From JAVJRN01 sp040218415 (lineage in GTDB: Bacteria; Bacteroidota; Bacteroidia; Cytophagales; Cyclobacteriaceae), in assembly GCA_040218415.1 (NCBI GenBank), contig JAVJRN010000079.1, forward strand, positions 277,632-341,631: a stretch of 64,000 bases of DNA, read 5' to 3'. Both the position numbers and the translations under genes were made by a program. The notes beneath the pieces are model-generated. The model saw only the letters and a program-made list of their open reading frames with translations. It was not told the origin of the DNA and did no database searches. Below, one piece after another: positions 43,117-51,949 of the stretch (positions are counted from its first letter, which is position 1; the number at the start of each line of letters is the position of its first letter).

Positions 43117-45029
43117 GCGATGATACTGATAAATAAAATCAGCAAGTAAAGAATTTGAGACTGAATGCCCCTTGATTGAAGTCTGCCAAGTATGGTACCC
43201 ATTGTAGCAGCGAATTTAGCAGAAAACCGAACAATTCCATCTACCAGATATCTATCAATCCATCCAATTGATCTTGAAAACATCACCATTGAAACGCCCA
43301 ACAAATCAATAGAATGATCGATGAATCGCTCGTCTATTTTGGCCAGTACCCGACAAAAGCTTTGATAAGTAATTGCAATCGCAGCATAAACATTCGTTAA
43401 AAACCATCCTCGAAAAGCAAACTCAGCAAAGAAATTTCGCCTTTGGCCAACACTCAGAATAACTCCTCGACCATAAATGAGATATGCCAATGATACACCA
43501 GCAATCACTAGTAATGTCGCCACTACTTCCCCTATCACAGTTATTTTGAATGATATTGGTATTGAGGCAAATGAAGCAAAAGCGTATTCACTTAAATACC
43601 AGCCATTGGCATTCAATGGGTTCAGTCCAAAGAAAAACCAAACACTCAGCACGGCCAGTATAGCCAAAGGTGCTTTCACCCAATATGATTGTCTGAAGCC
43701 TGTAATCCAAATCGGCAGATTAGTTTTATTCGCGTAGACCAGAAATAACTGTCGTGCGATATATATCGGAGTTAAAAATGCGGTAGAAAACGCTAAAAAT
43801 GGCACCAAATACGCCCACAGAAAACCTATTTCTCCATAATTATTGGCCCACTGAATTGATCCAGATAAAATACCGCCTTTTGACATAAATCCAGAAAAGA
43901 AAGGTATACCAGCCAAGGCCAAACTACAAATGGTATGCACCACAAAAGTAACGGGCAAAAACCGCCTCAATCCACCCATATTTCGCATGTCTTGTGGGTC
44001 ATATTGATGCCTGAAAACATGATGCATATACATGATAACGCTCCCTGCCGACATAAAAAGACCTGCTTTAAAAAAGGCATGCGTCCATAAATGAAAAGCC
44101 GCTGATGTGGTAGCACCTACGCCAATGCCAACCATCATATAACCTAATTGTGAAATAGTGGAATACGCCAAAACACTTTTAATATCGTATTGAGCCAAAG
44201 CAGAAAAAGCAGCGTAAAATGCAGTACCTGCCCCGACAATAGCTATGACAAATTTGAGAGATTCGGGCAGTACAGGCGATAACCTAATCAATAAATAAAC
44301 TCCGGCAGTAACCATGGTAGCCGCGTGAATCAATGCCGAAACAGGTGTAGGACCTGCCATGGCTTTAGGTAGCCAGCCTGAAAAAGGCAACTGTGCCGAC
44401 TTACCAAAGGCACCAAATACTAAGAAAAGTCCTGCCCAAAAACCCAATGGCTCATTAAGCGCAGAAAGCGAGTGGTTGCCTTGAACCATGAGCATAATGA
44501 TACCAATTAATAGAAAAGCATCGGCCACTCTATTGATCATGAAGGCTTCCTTAGCAGACTTTGCCTTCTCCTTTTCATAATACCAATAGCTGATCAATAA
44601 ATAGGAAGAAAAGCCCACCATTTCCCAAAATATAAACAGGAGTATAAATGAGTCTGAAATAAGAAGACCCACCATTGAACTAGTGAAAAAGCTTAATTTC
44701 AATCCGTATCTCTTGATCCCTTTTTCACCTTTCATGTAGTGAATGGAGAAGATGAAAACCAAAAGAGCAATGAAATAAACGAGGGTAATAAGCAGCGCTG
44801 CTATTCTATCTACATTTATCTGAAGCGTATAATCATCCAACCAATGTCTCGACGCTACAAAGCTTTCACTGTGAACCATACCTATCAGCCCAAAAGAACC
44901 GATGAGAGTAACTAAAACAAAAAAGGCATTCACTTTTAAGCTCACGTCTTTTTCAAAACGATAAGCAACCAGTCCACCAATCACTGGTAAAAGAATCAAG
45001 GCCAATATGTAAGTTCCGGTGATTTGCAT
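43098..45029 (-). CDS. nuoL: NADH-quinone oxidoreductase subunit L
   Basis: The 643-aa protein has the NuoL N-terminal antiporter core: FWEMVGFSSYLLISYWYYE, FGAFGKSAQLPFSGWLPKAMAGPTPVSALIHAATMVTAGVYL and DIKSVLAYSTISQLGYM, and a long C-terminal part ending in a hydrophobic helix that corresponds to the piston arm (helix HL). It is the distal proton pump of complex I. Its start abuts the end of nuoK. Confidence 0.96.
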   Translation of the reverse strand: MQITGTYILALILLPVIGGLVAYRFEKDVSLKVNAFFVLVTLIGSFGLIGMVHSESFVASRHWLDDYTLQINVDRIAALLITLVYFIALLVFIFSIHYMKGEKGIKRYGLKLSFFTSSMVGLLISDSFILLFIFWEMVGFSSYLLISYWYYEKEKAKSAKEAFMINRVADAFLLIGIIMLMVQGNHSLSALNEPLGFWAGLFLVFGAFGKSAQLPFSGWLPKAMAGPTPVSALIHAATMVTAGVYLLIRLSPVLPESLKFVIAIVGAGTAFYAAFSALAQYDIKSVLAYSTISQLGYMMVGIGVGATTSAAFHLWTHAFFKAGLFMSAGSVIMYMHHVFRHQYDPQDMRNMGGLRRFLPVTFVVHTICSLALAGIPFFSGFMSKGGILSGSIQWANNYGEIGFLWAYLVPFLAFSTAFLTPIYIARQLFLVYANKTNLPIWITGFRQSYWVKAPLAILAVLSVWFFFGLNPLNANGWYLSEYAFASFASIPISFKITVIGEVVATLLVIAGVSLAYLIYGRGVILSVGQRRNFFAEFAFRGWFLTNVYAAIAITYQSFCRVLAKIDERFIDHSIDLLGVSMVMFSRSIGWIDRYLVDGIVRFSAKFAATMGTILGRLQSRGIQSQILYLLILFISIIAWILFL

Positions 45030-45328
45030 TAATGCTTCAAATGATCAATTTCACTCACGTTTGCGGTCATGTAATTTTTATAAACATTGATGAGGATGGC
45101 CAAGCCAATGGCTATTTCTCCAGCGGCGAGAACAATCACAAAAATTGCGAACATTTGTCCTGAGATCTTTGGATCAAACTTTGAAAAAGCTACCAAATTT
45201 AAGTTGGCTGCATTCAACATTAATTCAATTCCCACCAAAACCAACACTGCGTTTTTTTTGACTAAAACAATGGTCAAGCCACTGGCAAACAGGAAAATGG
45301 ATAAATATAAAAAGGCATTTAAATTCAT
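45029..45328 (-). CDS. nuoK: NADH-quinone oxidoreductase subunit K
   Basis: The 99-aa protein has three membrane segments and the conserved buried Glu in LVLVGIELMLNAANLNLVAFS and again in VLAAGEIAIGLAI. The length is standard. It overlaps nuoJ by four bases and nuoL by one base, so the genes are translationally coupled. Confidence 0.95.
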   Translation of the reverse strand: MNLNAFLYLSIFLFASGLTIVLVKKNAVLVLVGIELMLNAANLNLVAFSKFDPKISGQMFAIFVIVLAAGEIAIGLAILINVYKNYMTANVSEIDHLKH

Positions 45329-45834
45329 TTTTTGGCCTCCTTAGATTTATGAGCTACAAACGAAGCGCCGACTAACACCACAAGAAGCAAAAAGGCTACT
45401 AACTCAAAGGCAAGCAAATGGTCTGTTAAAAATAATTTTCCCGTTGTTTCAACGACATTCGTTGGCATAGCTTCTTCATGCCAAGTAAGCGAAGAACGGT
45501 ATATCATCCATCCGCCTCCAAACATGACAATCAGAAAGATCAAAATAGCTGGAAAAATTTGATGCGTTCCTGTAGTAATGCCTTTCTCCGAAATTTCTTT
45601 TGTAAGCATAATGCCAAACACCATAATCACGACAATGCCGCCAGCATAGATCATCAGCTGAATGACGGCCACCAATTCTGCATGTAACAAGACATAAATA
45701 CCAGCCAAGGCGATAGTCACCAATGCAAAAGCAAAGAGTATTCTTAAAATGTTGGTGGAGAATAAAATAAAGCCCACGGCACCTACCATAATAGCAGCCA
45801 AGAACAAAAAGATGATATTACTTGTCTCCATCAT
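45325..45834 (-). CDS. nuoJ: NADH-quinone oxidoreductase subunit J
   Basis: The 169-aa protein has five membrane segments, with the typical NILRILFAFALVTIALAGIYVLLHAELVAVIQLMIYAGGIVVIMVFGIMLT containing the pi-bulge TM3 region of NuoJ. The start overlaps the end of nuoI by about 17 bases, an unusually long overlap caused by the extended nuoI tail. Confidence 0.94.
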   Translation of the reverse strand: MMETSNIIFLFLAAIMVGAVGFILFSTNILRILFAFALVTIALAGIYVLLHAELVAVIQLMIYAGGIVVIMVFGIMLTKEISEKGITTGTHQIFPAILIFLIVMFGGGWMIYRSSLTWHEEAMPTNVVETTGKLFLTDHLLAFELVAFLLLVVLVGASFVAHKSKEAKK

Positions 45835-46516
45835 CTGTCGGTTTTTTTCGAATCATGGGTTTGGGCTTGAAAGCCGGCTTGACCTTCACCTGTGGCTTGG
45901 GCTTTACCACTTTAGGTTTTTCCGCACCACTTGGTTGATCGCTCTTTGGAGGCTTTGCAGCCGCCAATTTAGCCGCCTGAAAATCGTTAAATTCTTGTTG
46001 CTTCTGTGCAATTTCTACGAGCGACATTTCGGCAAAAGAATAATTGTGGTCTTTTACATCGAATTCACTGAAATCGTAAGCTTTCGTCATGGTCAGGCAT
46101 TCCGTAGGGCATACCGTGGTACAAAGGCCACAAAAGCAGCATTTGGCCATGTCTATGTCAAACTTCGCTGCATATAATCTTTTGGCAGTGCCATCCGAAG
46201 TACTCCCAATAACCTCCGCCGACCTTACTGGCTCAATATCGATGCAATTCACTGGGCAAATCTTTGCACATTTATCGCAGACAATACAATCATCAATTTC
46301 ATTGTGAAGCTTATACCGTGCATTGTCAGGCACAGGCAATGATTCAAAAGGATACTGTAATGTGGCTATCCCTTTGTCCTGATCAAAATAATTTTCGTCC
46401 TCCACGCCTATTGGTGTTCTTTTCTCGCGCGCTTCAAACAGGTATTTGAAAGTGAGTTTCAAGCCTTCAAGTGAGGTACTTATAGCCAGGGCGATATTTT
46501 GAAAATAAGCTTTCAT
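45818..46516 (-). CDS. nuoI: NADH-quinone oxidoreductase subunit I with Lys/Pro-rich tail
   Basis: From the ATG giving MKAYFQNIALAIS (ATGA overlap with nuoH), the protein is 232 aa. Two [4Fe-4S] motifs are intact: CIVCDKCAKICP (C77, C80, C83, C87) and CCFCGLCTTVCP (126-136). They carry clusters N6a and N6b toward quinone. From about residue 182, after the usual end of the family, comes an unusual tail of Ala, Lys and Pro with KPK repeats (KPKVVKPKPQVKVKPAF). An earlier in-frame ATG would lie inside nuoH. Confidence 0.94.
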   Translation of the reverse strand: MKAYFQNIALAISTSLEGLKLTFKYLFEAREKRTPIGVEDENYFDQDKGIATLQYPFESLPVPDNARYKLHNEIDDCIVCDKCAKICPVNCIDIEPVRSAEVIGSTSDGTAKRLYAAKFDIDMAKCCFCGLCTTVCPTECLTMTKAYDFSEFDVKDHNYSFAEMSLVEIAQKQQEFNDFQAAKLAAAKPPKSDQPSGAEKPKVVKPKPQVKVKPAFKPKPMIRKKPTDDGDK

Positions 46517-47568
46517 ATCAATGCAAGTTTCCAAATTCCTACGATAAACAATACTAAAATGGAAATAGGGGTAAGATATTTCCAAGACAATGTCATCAAC
46601 TGGTCAACACGCAAACGCGGATAAGTCCATCGCACCATCATTTGCAGTAAAATAAAAAACATGGCCTTCGAAAATAGCCAAAATACGCCCCATACTGGTC
46701 CATTGGTCCAGTTAGCCAATTCCAGAAATCCGATATTGGGTAAGGGAGATTGCCAACTGCCAAAAAACAAAATAGCGGCTAAGAAAGAGACCAAGAGCAT
46801 CATTCCATATTCTGACAACATGAACAACCCCCATCTGAAACCTGAGTATTCCGTGTGATAACCGCCAATTAATTCTGATTCAGATTCTGGCAAATCAAAG
46901 GGAACACGATTGGCCTCAGCCAAGCTAGAAATAAAAAAAACAACAAATGCGACCACAAGTATGGGCATTTGAAAAATATTCCAAGACAAAAATCCTCCGA
47001 TATTACCCACGTCAAGCGCTGGAATTCCTAAAAAAAAAGAATCCGTTTGATTGGCAACTCCCTGATAGCTAGATATTTCTTGCAGATCGAGCGTACCACA
47101 AAGCATGACCACAGCCAAAACGCTTAATCCTAAAGGAATTTCATAAGAAACTATTTGAGCGACTGCTCGCATGGCACCTAAAACTGAAAACTTATTGTTC
47201 GAACCCCAGCCTGCCATTAGAATACCTAAAACATCTAACGAAATAACCCCCAAAAGGAAAAAAACACCAGTTGTAATTTCACTCCCTGCAACCCCTTGCG
47301 TAAATGGTAACACACTAAAACCTGTGAAAATAGAGGCAAAAACAATCAAGGGAGCAACTAGAAAAAGAAATTTATCTATGGCAAAAGGTCTAATATCTTC
47401 CTTTTGCAACATCTTGAGTAGGTCGGCGATGGTTTGAAACAAACCCATAGGACCCACTTCAATGGGACCAACTCGCGTTTGCACAAATGCAGAAATCTTG
47501 CGCTCAGCATATACAGCGACTACTACAAACAGCAGTAGAAAGGGCAGATAAATGAGAAATGTGATCAC
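46513..47568 (-). CDS. nuoH: NADH-quinone oxidoreductase subunit H
   Basis: The 351-aa protein has eight membrane segments and the quinone-cavity motifs AERKISAFVQTRVGPIEVGPMGLFQTIADLLKML, AQIVSYEIPLGLSV and AEANRVPFDLPESESELIGGYHTEYSG. It links the peripheral arm to the pumps. It is the first nuo gene here: upstream lies a 365-base gap and a divergent gluconate kinase, so subunits A-G must be encoded elsewhere. Confidence 0.96.
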   Translation of the reverse strand: MITFLIYLPFLLLFVVVAVYAERKISAFVQTRVGPIEVGPMGLFQTIADLLKMLQKEDIRPFAIDKFLFLVAPLIVFASIFTGFSVLPFTQGVAGSEITTGVFFLLGVISLDVLGILMAGWGSNNKFSVLGAMRAVAQIVSYEIPLGLSVLAVVMLCGTLDLQEISSYQGVANQTDSFFLGIPALDVGNIGGFLSWNIFQMPILVVAFVVFFISSLAEANRVPFDLPESESELIGGYHTEYSGFRWGLFMLSEYGMMLLVSFLAAILFFGSWQSPLPNIGFLELANWTNGPVWGVFWLFSKAMFFILLQMMVRWTYPRLRVDQLMTLSWKYLTPISILVLFIVGIWKLALI

Positions 47569-47933
47569 AGGGCAAAAAAACTACAAAGTCAGGTCAATTG
47601 TTACTAAAACAAGGAATAGTATTTAGGTAATATTAAGTTTTCATTATTCAAAAAATTGATATCAAATATGTAGAAGCTACGAGATGATTTGGTTTTTTGA
47701 TACGTACAACTTCTTTGCGGGACAACTTTCAAAAGATTCAACAACCTTTTAACCCGAGTTTGATTACTGGTCAGTACACGCTCGTTTAAACTTGAAAAGA
47801 TAAAAAAACAGTAGCAAACGGCTGGAAAGATGAGCTTACTTCAATAAAGTGAAATCCTTCGATTTTGATTCTTTTATTGCTTGCGATTGGATTAAAGTCT
47901 CTGTGAGAAAAGAAGATTACCTATTTTTCACCA
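47569..47933. other. 365-base gap between nuoH and gluconokinase genes
   Basis: This divergent intergenic region must contain both promoters. I found no exact TAnnTTTG on either strand near the starts. It contains one TTAGGTAA octamer (about 47631), a GTTTAAAC palindrome, and a sequence AACCCGAGTTTGA at 47753 that resembles the AACCTGAGTTCGA repeat. Short open frames (up to about 22 codons) show no protein-like signal. Confidence 0.5.
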
Positions 47934-48416
47934 ATGGTAATTATTGTCATGGGCGTGAGCGGTTCTGGAAAAAGTACAATTGGGAAAATCCTTGCGGAAA
48001 AATTGTCCATTCCATTTTTTGATGCGGACGAGTTCCACCCTCCATCAAATATTGATAAAATGAAATCTGGTCATTCTTTAAATGACCAAGACAGATCACC
48101 TTGGTTGAAAAAATTGGCTGAAAAAATTGAAATTTGGAATAGTGGCCAAGGAGCTGTTCTTGCTTGTTCTGCTTTGAAAAGTAGTTATCGTACCATTTTA
48201 GGTCGAGACCATTTTTACATTTATCTAAAGGGAAGTTTTGCGCTTATTTACCAACGTTTGCAAGAGCGATCAGATCATTTCATGCCCGAAAGTCTTTTAA
48301 AATCACAATTCGACGCATTAGAAGAGCCTGAAAACGCATGCATCATTTCCATTGATGGCAGTATAGAAAAAATTGTAAATTCAGCCTTAGAAGCATTCAA
48401 AAAGCATGGACATTAA
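47934..48416 (+). CDS. gntK: Gluconokinase
   Basis: The 160-aa protein has the P-loop GVSGSGKST (7-15), DADEFHPPSNIDKMKSGHSLNDQDRSPWL (substrate-binding region of the GntK family), CSALKSSYR and MPESLLKSQFDALEEP. It phosphorylates gluconate to 6-phosphogluconate for the pentose phosphate or Entner-Doudoroff pathway. It overlaps the gntP-like gene by about 11 bases. Confidence 0.95.
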   Translation: MVIIVMGVSGSGKSTIGKILAEKLSIPFFDADEFHPPSNIDKMKSGHSLNDQDRSPWLKKLAEKIEIWNSGQGAVLACSALKSSYRTILGRDHFYIYLKGSFALIYQRLQERSDHFMPESLLKSQFDALEEPENACIISIDGSIEKIVNSALEAFKKHGH

Positions 48417-49731
48417 TCTCATTCTTGCCATTTCTGGAGGTATAGCCATTTTGCTGATACTTATTCTTTATTTCAAAATACAGGCTTTTCTTGCGCTGCT
48501 CATTTCAAGTTTGACTGTCGGGTTATTGGCTGGCATGAGTCCAGATCTCGTAATCAAGAGCATTACCTCCGGAATGGGAAGCACGCTGGGTTTTGTTGCC
48601 ACCGTGGTTGGCTTAGGCGCCTTGTTTGGTTCTATATTGGAGCATTCTGGCGGATCGGAGGCGATCGCACGATTCTTACTGAAGAAATTTGGAGAAAAAA
48701 ATGCTGACTGGGCATTGATGTCGGCAGGTTTCATCATCGCTATCCCCGTTTTTTTCGATGTGGCTTTTATTATTCTCGCGCCTATAATTTATTCTTTACA
48801 AAAAACATCAGGTAAGTCTCTCCTACTTTATGCGCTTCCATTGTTGGCAGGCTTGGCGATCACGCATAGTTTTATTCCACCGACTCCTGGACCAGTGGCT
48901 GTCGCCGAAATTGTCGATGCTGATCTAGGTTGGGTCATTTTGGTAGGACTTATCATAGGCTTACCAACAGCTTTTATCAGTGGGCCTATTTTCTCAAAAC
49001 ATATTGGCAATAAAATCTTTGTAGGTGTTCCTGATTATATCACGCAATCGCCAAGTGTTGAAAACAAACCACCAATCAGCACAATTCTAGCGATTATCGC
49101 CATTCCAATATTATTGATTCTACTCAATACAGCGAGTAAAAGCTTTAATGGTTTCCACATTCCTTTGATCAATCTTATTGGGCATCCATTTACGGCTTTG
49201 ATAATCGCGAACCTATTGGCTTGGTATTTTTTGGGGATAAAAAGAGGTTTTACCAAAGAGCAATTATTAGACATCAACAGCAAATCGCTTGCTCCAGCAG
49301 GAATTATTATTTTGCTGACAGGAGCAGGTGGCGCATTCAAGCAAGTGCTGATTGATACTGGCTCGGGACAAATGATCGCCGAAGTGATGAGTAATTTCGG
49401 CATACACGTGGTTTTGTTTGCCTTTATTGTGGCTGCTTTGGTACGAATACTTCAAGGATCGGCCACCGTAGCGATGATCACAGCAGCAGGAGTTGTATCC
49501 ACTACTTTGACCCCTGAAATCACAGAATTTCAAAAAGCGCTATTGGTTATTACTATCGCTTCTGGAGCAACTATTCTTTCTCATGTCAATGACAGTGGCT
49601 TTTGGTTAGTCAATAGGTATCTCGGATTAACAGAAAAACAGACTTTCAAAACCTGGACGGTGATGGAAACAATCATTGCCTTGTCGGGCTTGGTACTGTC
49701 AAGCGTTTTATGGTATATAAGTTCATTATGA
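48406..49731 (+). CDS. GntP family gluconate permease
   Basis: The 441-aa protein has about 12-14 membrane segments and GntP motifs: GMGSTLGFVATVVGLGALFGSILEHSGG, PVFFDVAFIILAPI, HSFIPPTPGPVAVAEI, GAGGAFKQVLIDTGSG, RILQGSATVAMITAAG and SHVNDSGFWLV. It imports gluconate or related aldonates with protons. Translational overlap with gntK makes a two-gene gluconate uptake operon. No GntR-type regulator is adjacent. Confidence 0.94.
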   Translation: MDINLILAISGGIAILLILILYFKIQAFLALLISSLTVGLLAGMSPDLVIKSITSGMGSTLGFVATVVGLGALFGSILEHSGGSEAIARFLLKKFGEKNADWALMSAGFIIAIPVFFDVAFIILAPIIYSLQKTSGKSLLLYALPLLAGLAITHSFIPPTPGPVAVAEIVDADLGWVILVGLIIGLPTAFISGPIFSKHIGNKIFVGVPDYITQSPSVENKPPISTILAIIAIPILLILLNTASKSFNGFHIPLINLIGHPFTALIIANLLAWYFLGIKRGFTKEQLLDINSKSLAPAGIIILLTGAGGAFKQVLIDTGSGQMIAEVMSNFGIHVVLFAFIVAALVRILQGSATVAMITAAGVVSTTLTPEITEFQKALLVITIASGATILSHVNDSGFWLVNRYLGLTEKQTFKTWTVMETIIALSGLVLSSVLWYISSL

Positions 49732-49745
49732 AACTAACACCGCTA

Positions 49746-49783
49746 CATTACCTAGAATCCTGACCATTACCTAGAATCCTGAC
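49746..49783. repeat. Perfect 19-base tandem duplication
   Basis: CATTACCTAGAATCCTGAC occurs twice head to tail (49746-49764 and 49765-49783), starting about 15 bases after the gntP-like stop. It may be a slippage product or a short variable repeat. Confidence 0.85.
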
Positions 49784-49838
49784 TTTATTTTCGAAGAAAA
49801 AGTGAGCATAACGAAGGTAGATCAAACATTCACTTATC

Positions 49839-49846
49839 TACATTTG
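49839..49846 (+). promoter_or_regulatory. -7 promoter element for the serine hydrolase gene
   Basis: TACATTTG matches the Bacteroidota -7 consensus exactly and lies 15 bases before the ATG at 49862. No good -33 TTG was found. It supports that ATG over a GTG at 49802. Confidence 0.35.
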
Positions 49847-49861
49847 AGTAACTATCAGATC

Positions 49862-51385
49862 ATGAAAAAAGAAACAATTATACTCCTGCTGTTCACGATT
49901 GTCTTTTCTGTACAATCACAAGATCTTGAAAAGATTGATGCTTATTTAAGCAAATCTCTTACCGACTGGGACATTCCCGGCATGTCTGTAGCGATTGTCA
50001 AAGATGGAAAAGTTGTTTTGTCTAAAGGATACGGGTTAAAAGACATCAACGGATCAGCCAAAGTCGATGAAAACACCCTTTTCGCCATTGCGTCCAATAC
50101 CAAGGCTTTCATTTCTTCCTCCTTAGCTATTTTGGTTGACGAAGGAAAATGTGACTGGAACGATCCTGTAAAGAAGTACATTCCAGAATTCGAAATGTAC
50201 AACGATTATGTCACCAACAATACCACAATAGCCGATTTATTGAGCCACAGAGCTGGACTAGGTACATTTTCTGGCGATATGATGTGGTACAAATCCGACT
50301 TAGGAGTCAACGAATTAATCAAAAAGATCAAATATCTTGAACCCGCCTATCCATTTCGAAGTGGCTATGGCTACTCCAACTTGATGTTTATTACCGCTGG
50401 AGAGGTGATCAAAAGAATCACCAACCAAGAATGGTATGAATTTGCAAAAGGTCAGTTTTTTGATCCTTTACAAATGACCAGAACCATCGCCAGTACCGAT
50501 GACTTGAAAGCGAAAGGCAACTATGCCATGCCACACAAACCTTTCGAAGGGGAAACGAAAACCATACCGTGGGTAAATTGGGACAATATGGGTGCAGCTG
50601 GTGGTATCATTTCCAGCGCTAACGACATGGCACAATGGATGATTCTGCAATTAAAAAATGGCGTATTTAATGGTGACACCATTCTTCAGCCGCAACAACA
50701 AAACATTACCTGGACGACACACAACAGTCAAGTTTTAAGTCAAAAAGCGAAGGAAACTGTACCAGGACGTCATTTCAATGGTTATGGATTGGGCTGGGCA
50801 CTCAACGATTATTATGGAAACTTGATGGTTGGGCATAGTGGTGGTTATGATGGAATGTATTCGAGGGTGATGATGATCCCTGATCAAAACCTCGGTATTG
50901 TGATACTCTCCAACAGCATGAAAGGCAACACGTTTCCTTTGAGCTTATATATCGTTAATCAGTTTATTGAGAAAGATAAGCGGGATTGGTCTGATGAGTT
51001 TTTGAATAGAAATGGTGGCACTAAAGACCCAGTAATGGCACGCATCGATGCGCTCAAAAAAGCCAGAATAAAAAAGTCAAAACCTACCTTGTCACTAGAA
51101 AAATACGCTGGCACATATCATTCTGGGATGCATGGGAAAGTGAAAATTAAAGTTTCCGAAAACAATCTCCTCCTCACTTTTGAAAATGCACCATCGCTTG
51201 GGGCTACACTTACGCACTGGCACAACGATACTTGGCAAATCAACTGGAATGAAAACCACGCTTGGTTTGATTTTGGTTTGGTCACTTTCAAAATCGATAA
51301 CGCCTTAAAAATCACTGGAATGAATATCGAAGTACCAAATTATGACATTTTCTTTGATGAGATGGATTTGGTGAGAGTGGAGTGA
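49862..51385 (+). CDS. Secreted serine hydrolase (beta-lactamase/DD-peptidase fold) with C-terminal DUF3471-like domain
   Basis: From the ATG giving MKKETIILLLFTIVFS, the protein is 507 aa with a signal peptide (about 1-19). The class-C beta-lactamase-related triad is present: S78-x-x-K81 (SNTK), Y171-S-N173 (GYSNLMF) and HSGGYDG near residue 345. The C-terminal 110 residues resemble DUF3471, seen in Pab87-type peptidases and esterases. The substrate could be D-amino-acid peptides or esters. It is a single gene. Confidence 0.87.
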   Translation: MKKETIILLLFTIVFSVQSQDLEKIDAYLSKSLTDWDIPGMSVAIVKDGKVVLSKGYGLKDINGSAKVDENTLFAIASNTKAFISSSLAILVDEGKCDWNDPVKKYIPEFEMYNDYVTNNTTIADLLSHRAGLGTFSGDMMWYKSDLGVNELIKKIKYLEPAYPFRSGYGYSNLMFITAGEVIKRITNQEWYEFAKGQFFDPLQMTRTIASTDDLKAKGNYAMPHKPFEGETKTIPWVNWDNMGAAGGIISSANDMAQWMILQLKNGVFNGDTILQPQQQNITWTTHNSQVLSQKAKETVPGRHFNGYGLGWALNDYYGNLMVGHSGGYDGMYSRVMMIPDQNLGIVILSNSMKGNTFPLSLYIVNQFIEKDKRDWSDEFLNRNGGTKDPVMARIDALKKARIKKSKPTLSLEKYAGTYHSGMHGKVKIKVSENNLLLTFENAPSLGATLTHWHNDTWQINWNENHAWFDFGLVTFKIDNALKITGMNIEVPNYDIFFDEMDLVRVE

Positions 51386-51391
51386 AGGAAT

Positions 51392-51714
51392 CTAATACTT
51401 GCCTGATACACAGGCAAAGTAAACTGATAAAAAAGTGCCTTCATTAGGTTTAATAATGACCTGAATGACCGACTCATGGATTCCCATGACCTTTCTTAGA
51501 ATCGCTGAACCTATTCCCGCACATGTATTTTGCTTGTCAGCCGGCGCTTTTCTGTAGTGTTCAAAAATGATGAGACGCTTGTTCCCTGCTCATTTTACCT
51601 TGCAATTTTAAAATTACATTTTAAATTTACAAGGATGATTTCTAGGAGAATAGATGATAAATTGATCTCAAAGCTCAATTTATTCGCAATAATTTGTTTC
51701 GCCTCAAACTTAGT
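51392..51714 (-). pseudogene. Remnant of a histidine kinase C-terminal ATPase domain
   Basis: Two out-of-frame minus-strand fragments resemble histidine kinase pieces. 51595-51714 encodes NLSSILLEIILVNLKCNFK, resembling an N-box. 51392-51589 encodes FEHYRKAPADKQNTCAGIG, then SAILRKVMGIHESVIQVII and KPNEGTFLSVYF, resembling F- and G-boxes with eroded glycines. The D-box between them is missing, stop codons and a frameshift separate the parts, and no start is visible. It therefore looks like a decayed kinase, unrelated in class to the intact HisKA_3 kinase nearby. Confidence 0.5.
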
Positions 51715-51883
51715 CTATTCAAAAAATTGACGATTGAGTTTGGATAATCGATCGGCACTGCTGCAAGTGACAGATCGACTTCTGTTCCTTCGATTCACCA
51801 CCATCATGTCGTACATGAGATGCCATAACCAATAATTCAAACTCCTATGGCACATAGTCCTATTTTGATTTGTTATTGAATTA

Positions 51884-51911
51884 GAAAAAAGGCGTTTCTC
51901 TCGAAACGCCT
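51884..51911 (-). terminator. Intrinsic terminator after the small repeat protein gene
   Basis: On the minus strand AGGCGTTTC and GAAACGCCT form a nine-pair stem around a GAGA loop, followed by TTTTTT. It lies about 40 bases past the stop codon. Confidence 0.88.
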
Positions 51912-51949
51912 AATATATATCCATGCTAAGTCAAATTAAAATATGGATA

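Noticed and set aside
49035..49403. Minus-strand frame inside the gluconate permease gene
   Set aside because: Antisense shadow of a GntP gene with all family motifs; composition is that of a reverse-read membrane protein.
51530..51730. Plus-strand 66-aa frame
   Set aside because: It is antisense to the histidine kinase remnant, has no family-like sequence and no promoter; it is better explained as a shadow of the decayed gene.
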